From positions 1-31,374 of IMG/VR virus record IMGVR_UViG_3300029309_000202: a DNA stretch of 31,374 nt; one strand, written 5' to 3'. Under the pieces are notes generated by a model. The model was not told where the DNA came from, did not search any database, and saw only the letters and a list, made by a program, of their open reading frames with translations. Numbering within the stretch: position 1 is the stretch's first letter; each line of letters begins with the position of its first letter. This document shows positions 1 through 8,088 of the stretch, in pieces. Position numbers and translations under genes: made by a program. The DNA is from a virus.

Positions 1-540
1 GGGCGAGCCTGTCAGAATGCGTCTAAATTTTGACGCTTGGCCCACCTTGATCAAGTTCTTGGTCCGCTGGGCACCCTTGTTCTTGATGGTTGTCGATTCA
101 TCCAGAATGGTCAAACAGTTGGGGTTCAGTTTCACAAACCGCTCTGCCGCTGTCGCGCCTTTTGAGGTGCTAAACGCCTCTGTATTCATCACCAGTATGT
201 GTAAAAACCCCGGCTGGCGCTGCTCTGGGTCAGCAATCGCTTGTATCGCCTCACGGAACTTCTTCGTAAAATTCGGTTGCCATTTGACCATCTTGGTCTG
301 GATGCGCTCGGGCAGATGTGCCGGGATCTCTTTCTTTACCCAGTTGTCAAACACGCCCTTCGGTGCAATCACTAAAGCTGTGTTAATCTCACGCGCCTCG
401 TACAGCGCCCCCATGGTGTCGATAGCAACCTTTGATTTGCCGGTGCCCATCTCCATAAACAGCCCAAAGTAAGGACGTTGCCATGACATGTCGAAAACTT
501 GACGCTGATGCGCGTAGGGCTCTGTCGCAAAACTATACAT
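1..540 (-). CDS. SNF2/DEAD-type helicase, N-terminal part (cut by window edge)
   Basis: The first 180 residues of an SF2 ATPase are visible on the minus strand and the frame is still open at base 1. A Walker A loop (MEMGTGKSK) lies near residue 30, a DExx-box variant (ILDEST, as in SNF2-like proteins) near residue 150, and motif III (LTGSP) at the cut edge. The family moves along or remodels double-stranded DNA using ATP; in phages such proteins usually act in replication or recombination. The start at 540 follows AAGGGG with good spacing; an in-frame ATG at 567 has no ribosome-binding site. It is the only minus-strand gene seen and is divergent from the replication operon. The C-terminal RecA domain lies outside the window, so the exact subfamily is uncertain. 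Confidence 0.85.
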   Translation of the reverse strand, partial: MYSFATEPYAHQRQVFDMSWQRPYFGLFMEMGTGKSKVAIDTMGALYEAREINTALVIAPKGVFDNWVKKEIPAHLPERIQTKMVKWQPNFTKKFREAIQAIADPEQRQPGFLHILVMNTEAFSTSKGATAAERFVKLNPNCLTILDESTTIKNKGAQRTKNLIKVGQASKFRRILTGSP

Positions 541-556
541 GTGATCCCCTTCATGC

Positions 557-594
557 TTGACCCCCATGATATGCGATGGTAGCCTGCTCGTCCA
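557..594. promoter_or_regulatory. divergent promoter region between the minus-strand helicase and the plus-strand operon
   Basis: On the minus strand TGGACG (594-589) and TATCAT (571-566) are 17 bp apart and fit a sigma70 promoter for the helicase. On the plus strand TTGACC (557-562) has only a weak partner, TAGCCT at 580, 17 bp away. The same stretch holds TATGCGAT at 570-577, the octamer that recurs upstream of genes at 14553, 15548 and 16335. Both calls rest on pattern matching only. Confidence 0.4.
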
Positions 595-628
595 GCCCTC
601 AAAAAAAGGGCCGAAACAAGGAGAGAAG

Positions 629-1204
629 ATGGAAGATATATTTGCAGAAATGGAGGCAGACTCAGCCACAGCCTCCGGAGTTGAAAAACTTGGTGATGAC
701 AAGCTTAGTGCCGTCTCCCAACTAGCTGAAAAATTGCGACTTCAAGCAGAATCGGTGGAAGATATAGAACAGAGCTTGAAGGATGCAAAAAAAACCCTCT
801 ACAAACTTCGTGATGACACTTTACCCACCGCGTTGCAGGAGTTGGGCCTAACCGGGCTGACTTTAGAAGACGGGTCAAAGGTCACTCTCAGGCCCACCTA
901 TGGTGGCCACATCTCGGAAGACAACCGTGAAGAGGCTCATCGCTGGCTTAGAGATAATAACTACGATGACATCATAAAAAACACGGTGTCGTGTCAGTTT
1001 GGCCGGGGTGAAGATGAAGACGCTGCCAAGTTTTACGAGGAATTGACTCGGCAGGGCATGGTAGCCAGCCAAAAAACCCAAGTTCATGCACAAACGCTGA
1101 AGGCATGGGTAGGGGAGAGAGTAGAAGCTGGGGATAGTTTCCCCATGGAATTATTCGGCGCGTTCGTCGGCCAGCGGGCCGAGATCAAAAGGAGCAAGAA
1201 ATGA
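629..1204 (+). CDS. conserved phage protein, coiled-coil N-terminal half, function unknown
   Basis: This 191-residue acidic protein has a predicted helical, coiled-coil-like segment around residues 30-75 (heptad-like leucines between EKLRLQAESVEDIEQ and KKTLYKLRD), then a compact C-terminal part. I recognise the type from the replication regions of podovirus-like phages but know no function. The ATG at 629 is chosen because AAGGAGAG precedes it at ideal spacing; the frame is open further upstream, to 557. Its stop overlaps the next start by ATGA, so it is the first gene of a translationally coupled operon leading to the ssDNA-binding protein and primase. A structural or DNA-metabolism role is possible but not shown. 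Confidence 0.7.
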   Translation: MEDIFAEMEADSATASGVEKLGDDKLSAVSQLAEKLRLQAESVEDIEQSLKDAKKTLYKLRDDTLPTALQELGLTGLTLEDGSKVTLRPTYGGHISEDNREEAHRWLRDNNYDDIIKNTVSCQFGRGEDEDAAKFYEELTRQGMVASQKTQVHAQTLKAWVGERVEAGDSFPMELFGAFVGQRAEIKRSKK

Positions 1205-1431
1205 GTGAAAAATCAGTCAAAAAGCAAAAAACCTCAGAAATCGTGGCGCTTGACGCCGACTTATTTGAGCAGGATGCGGGTCAAGGGCGGGCGCGAAACC
1301 CGGCGATATTTACAACAATGCGACGAATCAATTTTTTGATGGAGCAACAGGTATTCGTGTCATACCGGTTTCTTATCATAGGCGCTTTCTTGAGTGGAGC
1401 CCTCGGGATGATGATGCAAACTATCCTTTGA
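1201..1431 (+). CDS. small membrane protein, unknown
   Basis: A 76-residue protein with a charged N-terminal half and one hydrophobic segment at the C-terminus (about residues 55-75, including LIIGAFLSGALGMMM), so it is probably tail-anchored in the inner membrane. It starts inside the ATGA overlap with the upstream gene and its TGA overlaps a TTG that may start the next gene. Nothing in the sequence identifies a function. The overlaps on both sides and the clean reading frame support it as real. Confidence 0.6.
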   Translation: MSEKSVKKQKTSEIVALDADLFEQDAGQGRARNPAIFTTMRRINFLMEQQVFVSYRFLIIGAFLSGALGMMMQTIL

Positions 1432-1439
1432 ACATCTTT

Positions 1440-1907
1440 ATGCCCACCGACAACCTTCCAGAAACACAGCGCAACGACGAAAACAAGGATATGATTGTTG
1501 GCAGCCCCAATTATCTGGAAGATACCCGAAACCATTACGTTTTGGTGGTTGATGAAGATGGCATGGCCCAGCCCGGTCTAATGTCGCTCACCTCCTCTCA
1601 ATTGAAAAAAAGCAAAAAGTGGAACGCCATGATGTCCTCCCGATATATGACGGGAAAAAACGGCAAGTTCCTTGCTCCTTCTTATAGCCATATTTATCGC
1701 GCAAAAATCGTTGAAGAGGGTAACGCGAAAGGCGATTGGTATGGCTGGGAGTTCTCCGTAGAAAACGTGATTGAAGACGTTGGTCTTTATCAACAAGCCA
1801 AAGCCTTCGCTGAAGCGGTTGCCAGTGATGAAGTCACTGTAAAGCATAGCCGTGATGACGAGGGAACCGTGGACGGTGATGTTATGGGAGATGACGCACC
1901 GTTTTAA
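1440..1907 (+). CDS. putative single-stranded DNA-binding protein with acidic C-terminal tail
   Basis: About 155 residues. The C-terminus is strongly acidic and ends in GDDAPF, the arrangement used by bacterial SSB (DDDIPF) and T7 gp2.5 to recruit partners. The centre (residues ~50-105) has basic and aromatic residues (KKSKKWNAMM, GDWYGWEF) suited to an OB-type fold. It sits directly before the primase, where phages often place their SSB. Function is inferred from tail and context; no OB fold can be proven by eye. Start choice is open: TTG at 1428 overlaps the upstream stop, ATG at 1440 is the first ATG, and ATG at 1491 follows AAGGAT. Confidence 0.55.
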   Translation: MPTDNLPETQRNDENKDMIVGSPNYLEDTRNHYVLVVDEDGMAQPGLMSLTSSQLKKSKKWNAMMSSRYMTGKNGKFLAPSYSHIYRAKIVEEGNAKGDWYGWEFSVENVIEDVGLYQQAKAFAEAVASDEVTVKHSRDDEGTVDGDVMGDDAPF

Positions 1908-1915
1908 AGTAAACA

Positions 1916-1938
1916 GGGGCCGCAAGGCCCCTTTCTTT
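1916..1938 (+). terminator. intrinsic terminator between SSB-like and primase genes
   Basis: A perfect 6-bp stem GGGGCC/GGCCCC with a GCAA tetraloop is followed by TTTCTTT. It lies only 12 bases before the primase start, so read-through or attenuation must supply primase mRNA unless a promoter is hidden within the upstream gene. Confidence 0.75.
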
Positions 1939-1950
1939 GGCGAATAAAAA

Positions 1951-3489
1951 ATGTCTGATGCAAACCGTTTCTCGGCTATCTTTGATGGCCTCAAACAGGC
2001 TTATGGCACGTTTGAAATCGACAGAACAAGCTCCAACGGAAAATCACAAGGTAAAGCGCGAGTCATCCGCGAACCACGAACCACGGAACATTTCCAGCAA
2101 CATCTGGCTGGAGAAGGGGCAGGGATCGGGATCATTCCGATTAATGAAGATGACAAGTGCATTTGGGGTTGCATAGACATCGATGAGTACCCACTGGACC
2201 ATGCAAAGCTGGTTGAACGGATTCGTCACGCCAAACTACCTCTGGTAGTCTGTCGGTCCAAAAGCGGGGGCGCACACTGCTTTATCTTCTGCACAGATTG
2301 GGTGCCCGCCAAGACCATGCAGTCCACACTTCAGCATCTAGCTAGTGGGCTGGGCTATGGCGGTAGCGAGATATTTCCGAAGCAAATCAAACTTTTTCTA
2401 GACCGAGGCGATATCGGTAACTTCTTAAATATGCCGTATTTCAATGCGGAAGAGGGGTTGCGCTACGCTTTTAACGACGATGGGTCCGCCGCGACATTGC
2501 AGGAGTTCTTTGGCTTACATGCCGCGCACGTCCAGACCCCAGAGCAACTACAAGCACTCACGCAGGCCACCGTCGAAGGAACAGCGATTGTGGACGGCCC
2601 GCCCTGTCTACAAACCCTATGCTCCCAGAAAATCAGCGAAGGAGGCCGAAACAACGGACTCTTCAGCGTAGGCGTGTACCTGCGAAAGGCTCACCCCGAT
2701 ACGTGGCAGGACGAAATCCTGCACCACAACATGGCCTACATCGACCCTCCGTTGCCTCTGAATGAGGTCAATATCGTGGTCAAACAGCTAGAAAAGAAAG
2801 ACTATGCCTACCGGTGCAGTGAGCCACCCATCCAGCCGTACTGCAACCGAGAGCTATGTCAGACGCGCAAATTTGGTGTTGGGGCGGCTGTTAGCGACAT
2901 GGCCGTAGCGAACCTACGTAAATATAACTCCATCCCGCCCGTATGGTTCCTAGACGTGAACGGTGTACCGCTGGAATTGGACACTGACGCGCTCCAGAAC
3001 CAGACCGTCTTTCAGAAAGCCTGTATCGAACAGCTTAACTTCATGCCTCAAACCATGCCCCGACGTGGCTGGGAGGGCCGTATCAATCAGCTTATGAAGG
3101 AAATGGCTGAGACAGACGGTGCCATCATGGAGGTCAGTGAGGACGCCAGCATCAACGGGCAGTTCTACGAGTATTTGGATGAGTTCTGCACGTCCACGCA
3201 AAAAGCGGAGGACAAAGAAGAAATCCTGCTCCGCCGCCCGTGGGTGGACGAAGACAACGAAGCCGTGCATTTCCGGCTCAAGGACTTTGAAGGCTTCCTG
3301 CGTAAAAACCGCTTCAGTGAATTTAAAACCCACAAAGTGGCCCAGCGTCTACGGGACATCAACGGCGAGGCTGTTGTTTTAAAAATAAAAGGAAAAGCCA
3401 CCAGAGTATGGCGCGTACCGTTGCCAGAGGCTCCTACTGGAGGACCAGAGTCCAAAAGCTTTGAACCACGGACCCCGGACCCGTTCTGA
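1951..3489 (+). CDS. archaeo-eukaryotic-type (AEP) DNA primase
   Basis: This 512-residue protein carries AEP primase landmarks: the metal-binding IDID motif (D76, D78) and the SKSGGAH motif (S103-H109) typical of the second catalytic motif. A PriCT-like helical segment follows (about residues 230-285) and then a cysteine cluster (C289, YC, LC near 289-304) that could bind metal. The role is primer synthesis at the fork, together with the helicases and family A polymerase nearby. No Walker A motif is present, so it lacks the fused helicase half of many phage primase-helicases; the helicases are separate genes. The start ATG has only weak upstream pairing (GGCGAATAAAAA). Its stop overlaps the next start. 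Confidence 0.8.
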   Translation: MSDANRFSAIFDGLKQAYGTFEIDRTSSNGKSQGKARVIREPRTTEHFQQHLAGEGAGIGIIPINEDDKCIWGCIDIDEYPLDHAKLVERIRHAKLPLVVCRSKSGGAHCFIFCTDWVPAKTMQSTLQHLASGLGYGGSEIFPKQIKLFLDRGDIGNFLNMPYFNAEEGLRYAFNDDGSAATLQEFFGLHAAHVQTPEQLQALTQATVEGTAIVDGPPCLQTLCSQKISEGGRNNGLFSVGVYLRKAHPDTWQDEILHHNMAYIDPPLPLNEVNIVVKQLEKKDYAYRCSEPPIQPYCNRELCQTRKFGVGAAVSDMAVANLRKYNSIPPVWFLDVNGVPLELDTDALQNQTVFQKACIEQLNFMPQTMPRRGWEGRINQLMKEMAETDGAIMEVSEDASINGQFYEYLDEFCTSTQKAEDKEEILLRRPWVDEDNEAVHFRLKDFEGFLRKNRFSEFKTHKVAQRLRDINGEAVVLKIKGKATRVWRVPLPEAPTGGPESKSFEPRTPDPF

Positions 3490-4991
3490 TGTTCAGGATA
3501 TTCGGCCCTCCCGGCACCGGGAAAACTACTACGTTGTTGAACATGGTGGAACAAACCCTCGACAAAGGCATCCCGCCCTCACAGGTGGGCTTCTTTGCGT
3601 TTACCCGTAAGGCGGCTACAGAGGCCAAAGAACGTGCCGCCATGCGGTTTGACTTAGACCCTGACAAGGATTTGCCGTACTTCCGCACCATCCACTCTCT
3701 CGCATACCGGCTGATGAGCGTGAAAGACACGGAGTTGATGGGTTCGCAGAACTACAAAGAGTTATCGCAGGCCATAGGTTTTGCTCTTAATAGTTCGGCC
3801 AGTGAGAATGAGGATGTGTCGTTTAAGGCTACAGATCACCCGATCTTGCAACTAATTAATCTGTCGAAGACCAAGAAAACCACGCTGGAGCATGAGTACA
3901 ACCACTCTAACGTCAACTTTACATGGACAGAAGTGAAGTACGTGGCGGACTCCTACGCCAATTACAAAAGCACTTTTGGCCTGATGGACTTCACAGACCT
4001 GATCATCCGGTTTGCCAATGAAGCAGACCACCTGATGCCGCCGCTGAAGATATGCTTTCTGGATGAAGCACAGGACCTGTCGCCCCTACAGTGGGACATA
4101 GCCCATAAGCTGGATGAAAAATCCGAGCGGATGTACGTGGCGGGCGATGACGATCAGGCTATCTACCGTTGGGCCGGTGCGGACGTTGATCACTTCATTA
4201 ATCTGCCCGGTGGTGCAGAAGTTTTAGAACAAAGCTACCGCGTCCCTGCGGCTATCCACGCTTTGGCAGAGAAGATTGCCTCTCGCATACAGAACCGGTT
4301 TCCAAAGGTCTACCGACCTCGGCAGGAACAGGGGCAGATACTGCGTGTGCCGGACATCCGCACAATAGACATGTCAGAAGGTAGCTGGCTGATTATGGCT
4401 CAAGCCCGTTACATGTTGCGGGACGTTGAAGTAGAGCTAAAAAACGGCGGCTACCTGTATGAACGACAGGATTCATCACGCTCTATCCCCGAAAAGATGT
4501 CGCTGGCCATCAATGGCTGGGAAACCATGCGTAAAGGCCGGGCGATCCCTTTTGGTGCGGTGCAGGCTATTTACGGATACATGACCGGAAACGGTGCACG
4601 AATAAAACGTGGGCACAAAAACATAGTTGCAGACGATGAGGACATGTTCGACCTCAAGCAACTGCAAGAGTATTACGGCCTGCTGGCCACTGACGAAATG
4701 ATCTGGCATGAGGCCATGGACCGCATCCCAGACGCCGACAGAGCCTATGTAACGGCTCTCCTGCGACGTGGCGAGAAGTTTAATGCCAAGCCCCGCATCC
4801 GACTGTCCACGATCCACGGGACAAAAGGGGGCGAAGCAGAGAACGTCGTCATCATGCCTGACCTCACTGCCGCCGCTATGGAAGAAGGCGGCGATGACCT
4901 ACACCGTGTTTTTTATGTGGGGGTCACCCGCACATTGAAAAACCTCTACATCCTTGAACCGGACGACTATCTAAGGGCCTATGCGTTATGA
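3489..4991 (+). CDS. UvrD/Rep-like SF1 helicase
   Basis: A 500-residue SF1 helicase with Walker A GPPGTGKTTT (residues 6-15), motif Ia region FAFTRKAATEA, Walker B DEAQD (192-196), motif III GDDDQAIYRWAGA (about 219-231), motif IV region LEQSYRVP, motif V STIHGTKGGEAE, and motif VI VGVTRTLKNLY near the end. The complete set indicates an active 3'-5' type ATP-dependent helicase, smaller than cellular UvrD (about 720), as usual for phage versions. It starts within the primase stop (TGATG) and its own stop overlaps the zinc-ribbon region, placing it in the replication operon. It could be the replicative helicase or a Dda-like accessory; the sequence does not decide this. Confidence 0.92.
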   Translation: MFRIFGPPGTGKTTTLLNMVEQTLDKGIPPSQVGFFAFTRKAATEAKERAAMRFDLDPDKDLPYFRTIHSLAYRLMSVKDTELMGSQNYKELSQAIGFALNSSASENEDVSFKATDHPILQLINLSKTKKTTLEHEYNHSNVNFTWTEVKYVADSYANYKSTFGLMDFTDLIIRFANEADHLMPPLKICFLDEAQDLSPLQWDIAHKLDEKSERMYVAGDDDQAIYRWAGADVDHFINLPGGAEVLEQSYRVPAAIHALAEKIASRIQNRFPKVYRPRQEQGQILRVPDIRTIDMSEGSWLIMAQARYMLRDVEVELKNGGYLYERQDSSRSIPEKMSLAINGWETMRKGRAIPFGAVQAIYGYMTGNGARIKRGHKNIVADDEDMFDLKQLQEYYGLLATDEMIWHEAMDRIPDADRAYVTALLRRGEKFNAKPRIRLSTIHGTKGGEAENVVIMPDLTAAAMEEGGDDLHRVFYVGVTRTLKNLYILEPDDYLRAYAL

Positions 4992-5005
4992 AAGAGGAAA
5001 CCGAA

Positions 5006-5146
5006 ATGAGTCACATCCCGTGTCCCAAGTGCAAAAACAAAGCCGAGGAAATCATTCTTGCTTCAGAAAACAAGCGTGTGGGGTGGTGGTGCAGAGCCTG
5101 CGGCCACTTCCAGAAAGCTATCCTGCGAGAGAGGAAAGTCGCATGA
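5006..5146 (+). CDS. zinc-ribbon miniprotein
   Basis: A 46-residue protein with two CxxC knuckles, CPKC near residue 6 and CRAC near residue 29, separated by about 20 residues and flanked by WW, the layout of a small zinc ribbon. The ATG at 5006 is preferred because AGAGGAA precedes it at good spacing; an alternative start at 4988 (ATGA overlap with the helicase stop) adds six residues. The next gene starts in its stop codon (ATGA). Such ribbons bind nucleic acid or protein. Its place between helicase and polymerase suggests a replication accessory or transcription-related role, but this is inference. Confidence 0.65.
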   Translation: MSHIPCPKCKNKAEEIILASENKRVGWWCRACGHFQKAILRERKVA

Positions 5147-7044
5147 CGAAGTTACAGATGGCTATGTTCCCGCCCAAATCCGATTGGGTGCCCCCGGTAG
5201 AGCTACCGGATATCTTTGACGCCGACGAAATAGCCATAGATGTTGAAACACGCGACCCTAACCTGAAGCAGAAAGGACCGGGCTGGCCAACGAAGGACGG
5301 CGAGGTGGTGGGCTATGCAATAGCCGTGGGCGGCTGGAAGTGCTACATCCCCGTGGGCCATGCAGGCGGCGGCAACCTAGACAAGCGCATCGTCAGCAAA
5401 TGGCTCAAGAAGGTTTTTGAGTGCCCCGCCGACAAGATCATGCACAACGCTCAGTACGACCTCGGCTGGCTACGTGCGGAAGGCTTTGAAGTTAAAGGCC
5501 GCGTGATAGACACCATGATCACGGCCAGCCTGATCGACGAAAACCGCTTCAGCTATAGCCTGAACGCCCTGTGCTACGACTACCTCGGCAAGACCAAGTC
5601 CGAAAAGACGTTGGTAGAAGCCGCCAAAGAGTTCGGCGTAGACCCCAAAGGCGAGATGTGGAAGCTCCCCGCCATGTACGTCGGCCCCTACGCGGAGACA
5701 GACGCTAAGATCACGCTGGAGCTATGGAATCATTTCAAGACCTTGCTCAACCGCGAAGACCTGTGGGACGTGTGGAACCTAGAGATTAGCCTGCTCCCGC
5801 ACCTCGTAGAGATGACCATGCGCGGCATCCGGGTGGACTTGGACCGCGCTGAACGGACCAAGCAAGTTTTGATCAAGCAGGAAAAAGAAGCCATCAAGCA
5901 GATCAAGTCACTGGCAGGCATGGACGTAGAGATCTGGGCCGCGCAATCTATCTCCAAGGCTTTCGACAAACTGAGCATTCCCTACCCCAGCACAGAGAAA
6001 GGGGCACCCAGCTTTACCAAATCGTTCCTGTCAGAACATAACCACGACCTCGCCAAGTGGATCGTTAAAGCCCGCAACCTCAACAAAACCAGCGGCTCCT
6101 TTATCGATGGCATCCTGAAGTACGTGCATGACGGCAGAATCCACAGCCACATCAACCAGCTACGGTCTGACGACGGGGGCACCGTCTCAGGCCGCATCTC
6201 CATGAACTCACCCAACCTGCAACAGATCCCGGCCCGCGATCCAGAGCTAGGTCCCATGATTCGCTCGCTATTCCTACCGGAAGAGGGCCAGCAATGGGCG
6301 GCTGTAGACTTCTCGCAACAAGAACCACGGATCTTGGTCCACTTCGCCAAAAACTACGGCGACTACAAAGGTATGCCGTTGGAGGGCGTCGAGGCTTTCG
6401 TGGAGGCGTATCGCACAGACCGCAACATGGACTTTCATACCATGGTCAGCGAGATGGCCCGCATTCCCAGAAAACAAGCAAAAGTCATCAATCTTGGTAT
6501 GATGTATGGGATGGGTGTCAATAAATTGTCAGATCAACTGGATGTCAGCGTGGACGAGGCAAAAGCTCTGACACAGCAATACCACAAGCGCGTACCGTTT
6601 GTGAAAGGACTCATGAAAGGCGTACAAAAAAAACTGGAGGACCCCCGGTCATCCGGCAGTGTGCGCTCCCTGCGCGGTAGGAAATGCCGCTTTGACCTCT
6701 GGGAACCCGACGCGTTTGAAATGCATAAAGCCCTGCCCCGCGACGAAGCAATCGCGGCCCACGGGCCAACGACCAGACTACGACGGGCCTACACCTACAA
6801 AGCCCTGAACCGTCTGATCCAAGCATCCGCCGCAGACATGACCAAGCAGGCTATGGTTAATGTGTGTGAAGCAGGTCACGTGCCCATGCTACAGGTGCAC
6901 GATGAGTTGGCGTTCTCTGTTGAGAGCAAAGAGCAAGCCCGCGAATTAGCGGATATCATGGAACAAGCAGTACCTTTGCAAGTTCCCAACAAGTGCGACA
7001 TGGACTACGGTCCAAGCTGGGGTGAGGGTGAGGAGGTTGACTAA
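5143..7044 (+). CDS. polA: family A DNA polymerase with 3'-5' exonuclease
   Basis: A 633-residue PolA-type polymerase. Exonuclease motifs are intact: Exo I D33/E35 (IDVET), Exo II HNAQYD (101-106), Exo III YAETD (183-187). Polymerase motif A is DFSQQEPR (D389), motif B is KVINLGMMYG (447-456), motif C is VHDEL (585-589). There is no 5'-3' exonuclease domain, as usual for phage replicases. The residue matching E. coli Phe762 is Leu451, a variant reported as common in marine viral polymerases and linked there to a less lytic or temperate lifestyle. The start at 5143 follows GAGAGGAAAG and lies in the ATGA overlap with the zinc-ribbon gene; the frame is open upstream to 4981 but without supporting signals. 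Confidence 0.95.
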   Translation: MTKLQMAMFPPKSDWVPPVELPDIFDADEIAIDVETRDPNLKQKGPGWPTKDGEVVGYAIAVGGWKCYIPVGHAGGGNLDKRIVSKWLKKVFECPADKIMHNAQYDLGWLRAEGFEVKGRVIDTMITASLIDENRFSYSLNALCYDYLGKTKSEKTLVEAAKEFGVDPKGEMWKLPAMYVGPYAETDAKITLELWNHFKTLLNREDLWDVWNLEISLLPHLVEMTMRGIRVDLDRAERTKQVLIKQEKEAIKQIKSLAGMDVEIWAAQSISKAFDKLSIPYPSTEKGAPSFTKSFLSEHNHDLAKWIVKARNLNKTSGSFIDGILKYVHDGRIHSHINQLRSDDGGTVSGRISMNSPNLQQIPARDPELGPMIRSLFLPEEGQQWAAVDFSQQEPRILVHFAKNYGDYKGMPLEGVEAFVEAYRTDRNMDFHTMVSEMARIPRKQAKVINLGMMYGMGVNKLSDQLDVSVDEAKALTQQYHKRVPFVKGLMKGVQKKLEDPRSSGSVRSLRGRKCRFDLWEPDAFEMHKALPRDEAIAAHGPTTRLRRAYTYKALNRLIQASAADMTKQAMVNVCEAGHVPMLQVHDELAFSVESKEQARELADIMEQAVPLQVPNKCDMDYGPSWGEGEEVD

Positions 7045-7065
7045 TCTCATATCCTACCTTATATT
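7037..7065 (+). promoter_or_regulatory. sigma70-type promoter overlapping the polymerase stop codon
   Basis: TTGACT (7037-7042) and TATATT (7060-7065) each match consensus in five of six positions and are exactly 17 bp apart. Predicted transcription would begin near 7072, just before the CGGAGG ribosome-binding site of the gene at 7088. This is the best promoter match I found in the window. Confidence 0.65.
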
Positions 7066-7087
7066 ATCCGATACGGAGGATTACTTT

Positions 7088-7423
7088 ATGAAATCTTTAG
7101 TTTTTATTGTTACCTTGCTGGCTTCTTTTGGAATATCGGCCCAGACCGTCATCTACTACGAAGATGGCTCTGTTTACACTGTCCAGCCGAATGAAAAAGT
7201 TTTTGTTGAAACAACCAGTGAGTTGTACACGAAAAAAGATTATTACAACGGTGACGTTTATTTTGAACAAGCGGCTCCCAGCGATAAAGTTGACTACGAG
7301 GAGCAACCCTATGATGGGATGGAAAAAGGTTCAGAAGAGTGGTGTGAAGAGTACGCGCCATTTTTGTTCGCAAACGGTTACACGTTTGATGATCAGATTT
7401 ACGTTCGATATTGCGGGGACTGA
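7088..7423 (+). CDS. small exported protein, unknown
   Basis: A 111-residue protein with a clear signal peptide: K near the N-terminus, a hydrophobic core (LVFIVTLLASFG) and a likely signal peptidase cut after ISA at about residue 18. The mature part is acidic and rich in Tyr and Glu, with two cysteines (in EEWCEEY and RYCGD) that could form a disulfide in the periplasm. The ATG at 7088 has a strong CGGAGG 8 bases upstream and its own promoter. An exported early protein could act in superinfection exclusion or envelope modification, but no family is recognised and this is a guess from location only. Confidence 0.7.
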   Translation: MKSLVFIVTLLASFGISAQTVIYYEDGSVYTVQPNEKVFVETTSELYTKKDYYNGDVYFEQAAPSDKVDYEEQPYDGMEKGSEEWCEEYAPFLFANGYTFDDQIYVRYCGD

Positions 7424-7848
7424 TGAAGCCTGACTTCCGGTATGCGGCGTCCGTAGTGCGGTGCGTGGACGGCGATACAGTGACTCTGGACGTTGATTGT
7501 GGATTTTCTATCTTCACGCGCCAAACTACGCGGTTGATGGGGTTGGACACAGCGGAGACAAGAATGGTCCGGGGCGGATCTCAAGATCTCAAAAGCCTTG
7601 GAAAACTGGCCAAACAGTTTGTTCAAGATGCATTGCCCGTGGGTAAGGAAGTCACGATCAAGACTCACAAGGAAGGTAAGTTCGGGCGTATCTTGGCCGA
7701 AATCTACATCAACGGTGGGGAAGACAGCCTCAACGAACTGCTTTTAAAAAAGCAGTTAGCGGTAAAATATTACGGTCAATCTAAAAGTCTGATTTTAAAG
7801 CAACACAAAGTCTGTATTGCCCACCATAAAAAAATGGGAAATATCTAG
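7423..7848 (+). CDS. SNase-type (micrococcal nuclease-like) nuclease
   Basis: A 141-residue thermonuclease-fold protein. The active-site pattern of staphylococcal nuclease is preserved: DGDT (D16, D18), RLMGLDTAET (R37, D42, E45) and GKFGRILAEI (R89). No signal peptide is visible, so it probably acts in the cytoplasm, for example on host DNA or RNA or in DNA turnover. It starts in a TGATG overlap with the exported protein and lies under the same promoter. A TTG at 7411 in frame could add four residues but the ATG is preferred. Confidence 0.85.
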   Translation: MKPDFRYAASVVRCVDGDTVTLDVDCGFSIFTRQTTRLMGLDTAETRMVRGGSQDLKSLGKLAKQFVQDALPVGKEVTIKTHKEGKFGRILAEIYINGGEDSLNELLLKKQLAVKYYGQSKSLILKQHKVCIAHHKKMGNI

Positions 7849-7857
7849 GAGAATCAA

Positions 7858-8088
7858 ATGGATACGACGAAATGGAAATCCACTTTGTTACCTCGGGAAG
7901 TGTACGAGGAACTGGTGGTCATTGCCCGTGTCGAAGGCCGCACGATCAGCGGACAACTGCGCTACATCCACGAACAGTGGAAGATGCAGAACCTATCCAA
8001 TCGTGATCAGGAATACATCTCTGAACAAGTGGACACGTTCAAGAAAGAGAACGATACCCCATTGAGTTCCAAGAGCTTTAGCATATGA
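7858..8088 (+). CDS. ribbon-helix-helix (Arc/CopG-like) DNA-binding protein
   Basis: A 76-residue protein whose first half fits the ribbon-helix-helix pattern: a beta strand (KWKSTLLP), a helix (REVYEELVVIARVEG), a turn (RTIS) and a second helix (GQLRYIHEQWK). Such proteins dimerise and repress transcription at short operators, so this is the only candidate transcription regulator seen in the window and a possible partner for the operator-like repeats found elsewhere. AGGAG precedes the ATG at good spacing. The assignment is by pattern only; a non-regulatory small protein is possible. Confidence 0.6.
   Translation: MDTTKWKSTLLPREVYEELVVIARVEGRTISGQLRYIHEQWKMQNLSNRDQEYISEQVDTFKKENDTPLSSKSFSI

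Noticed and set aside
17-472. Plus-strand ORF of 151 codons at the left edge
   Set aside because: It lies opposite the SNF2-type helicase, whose minus-strand frame shows Walker A, DExx and LTGSP motifs; no ribosome-binding site or known motif on the plus strand.
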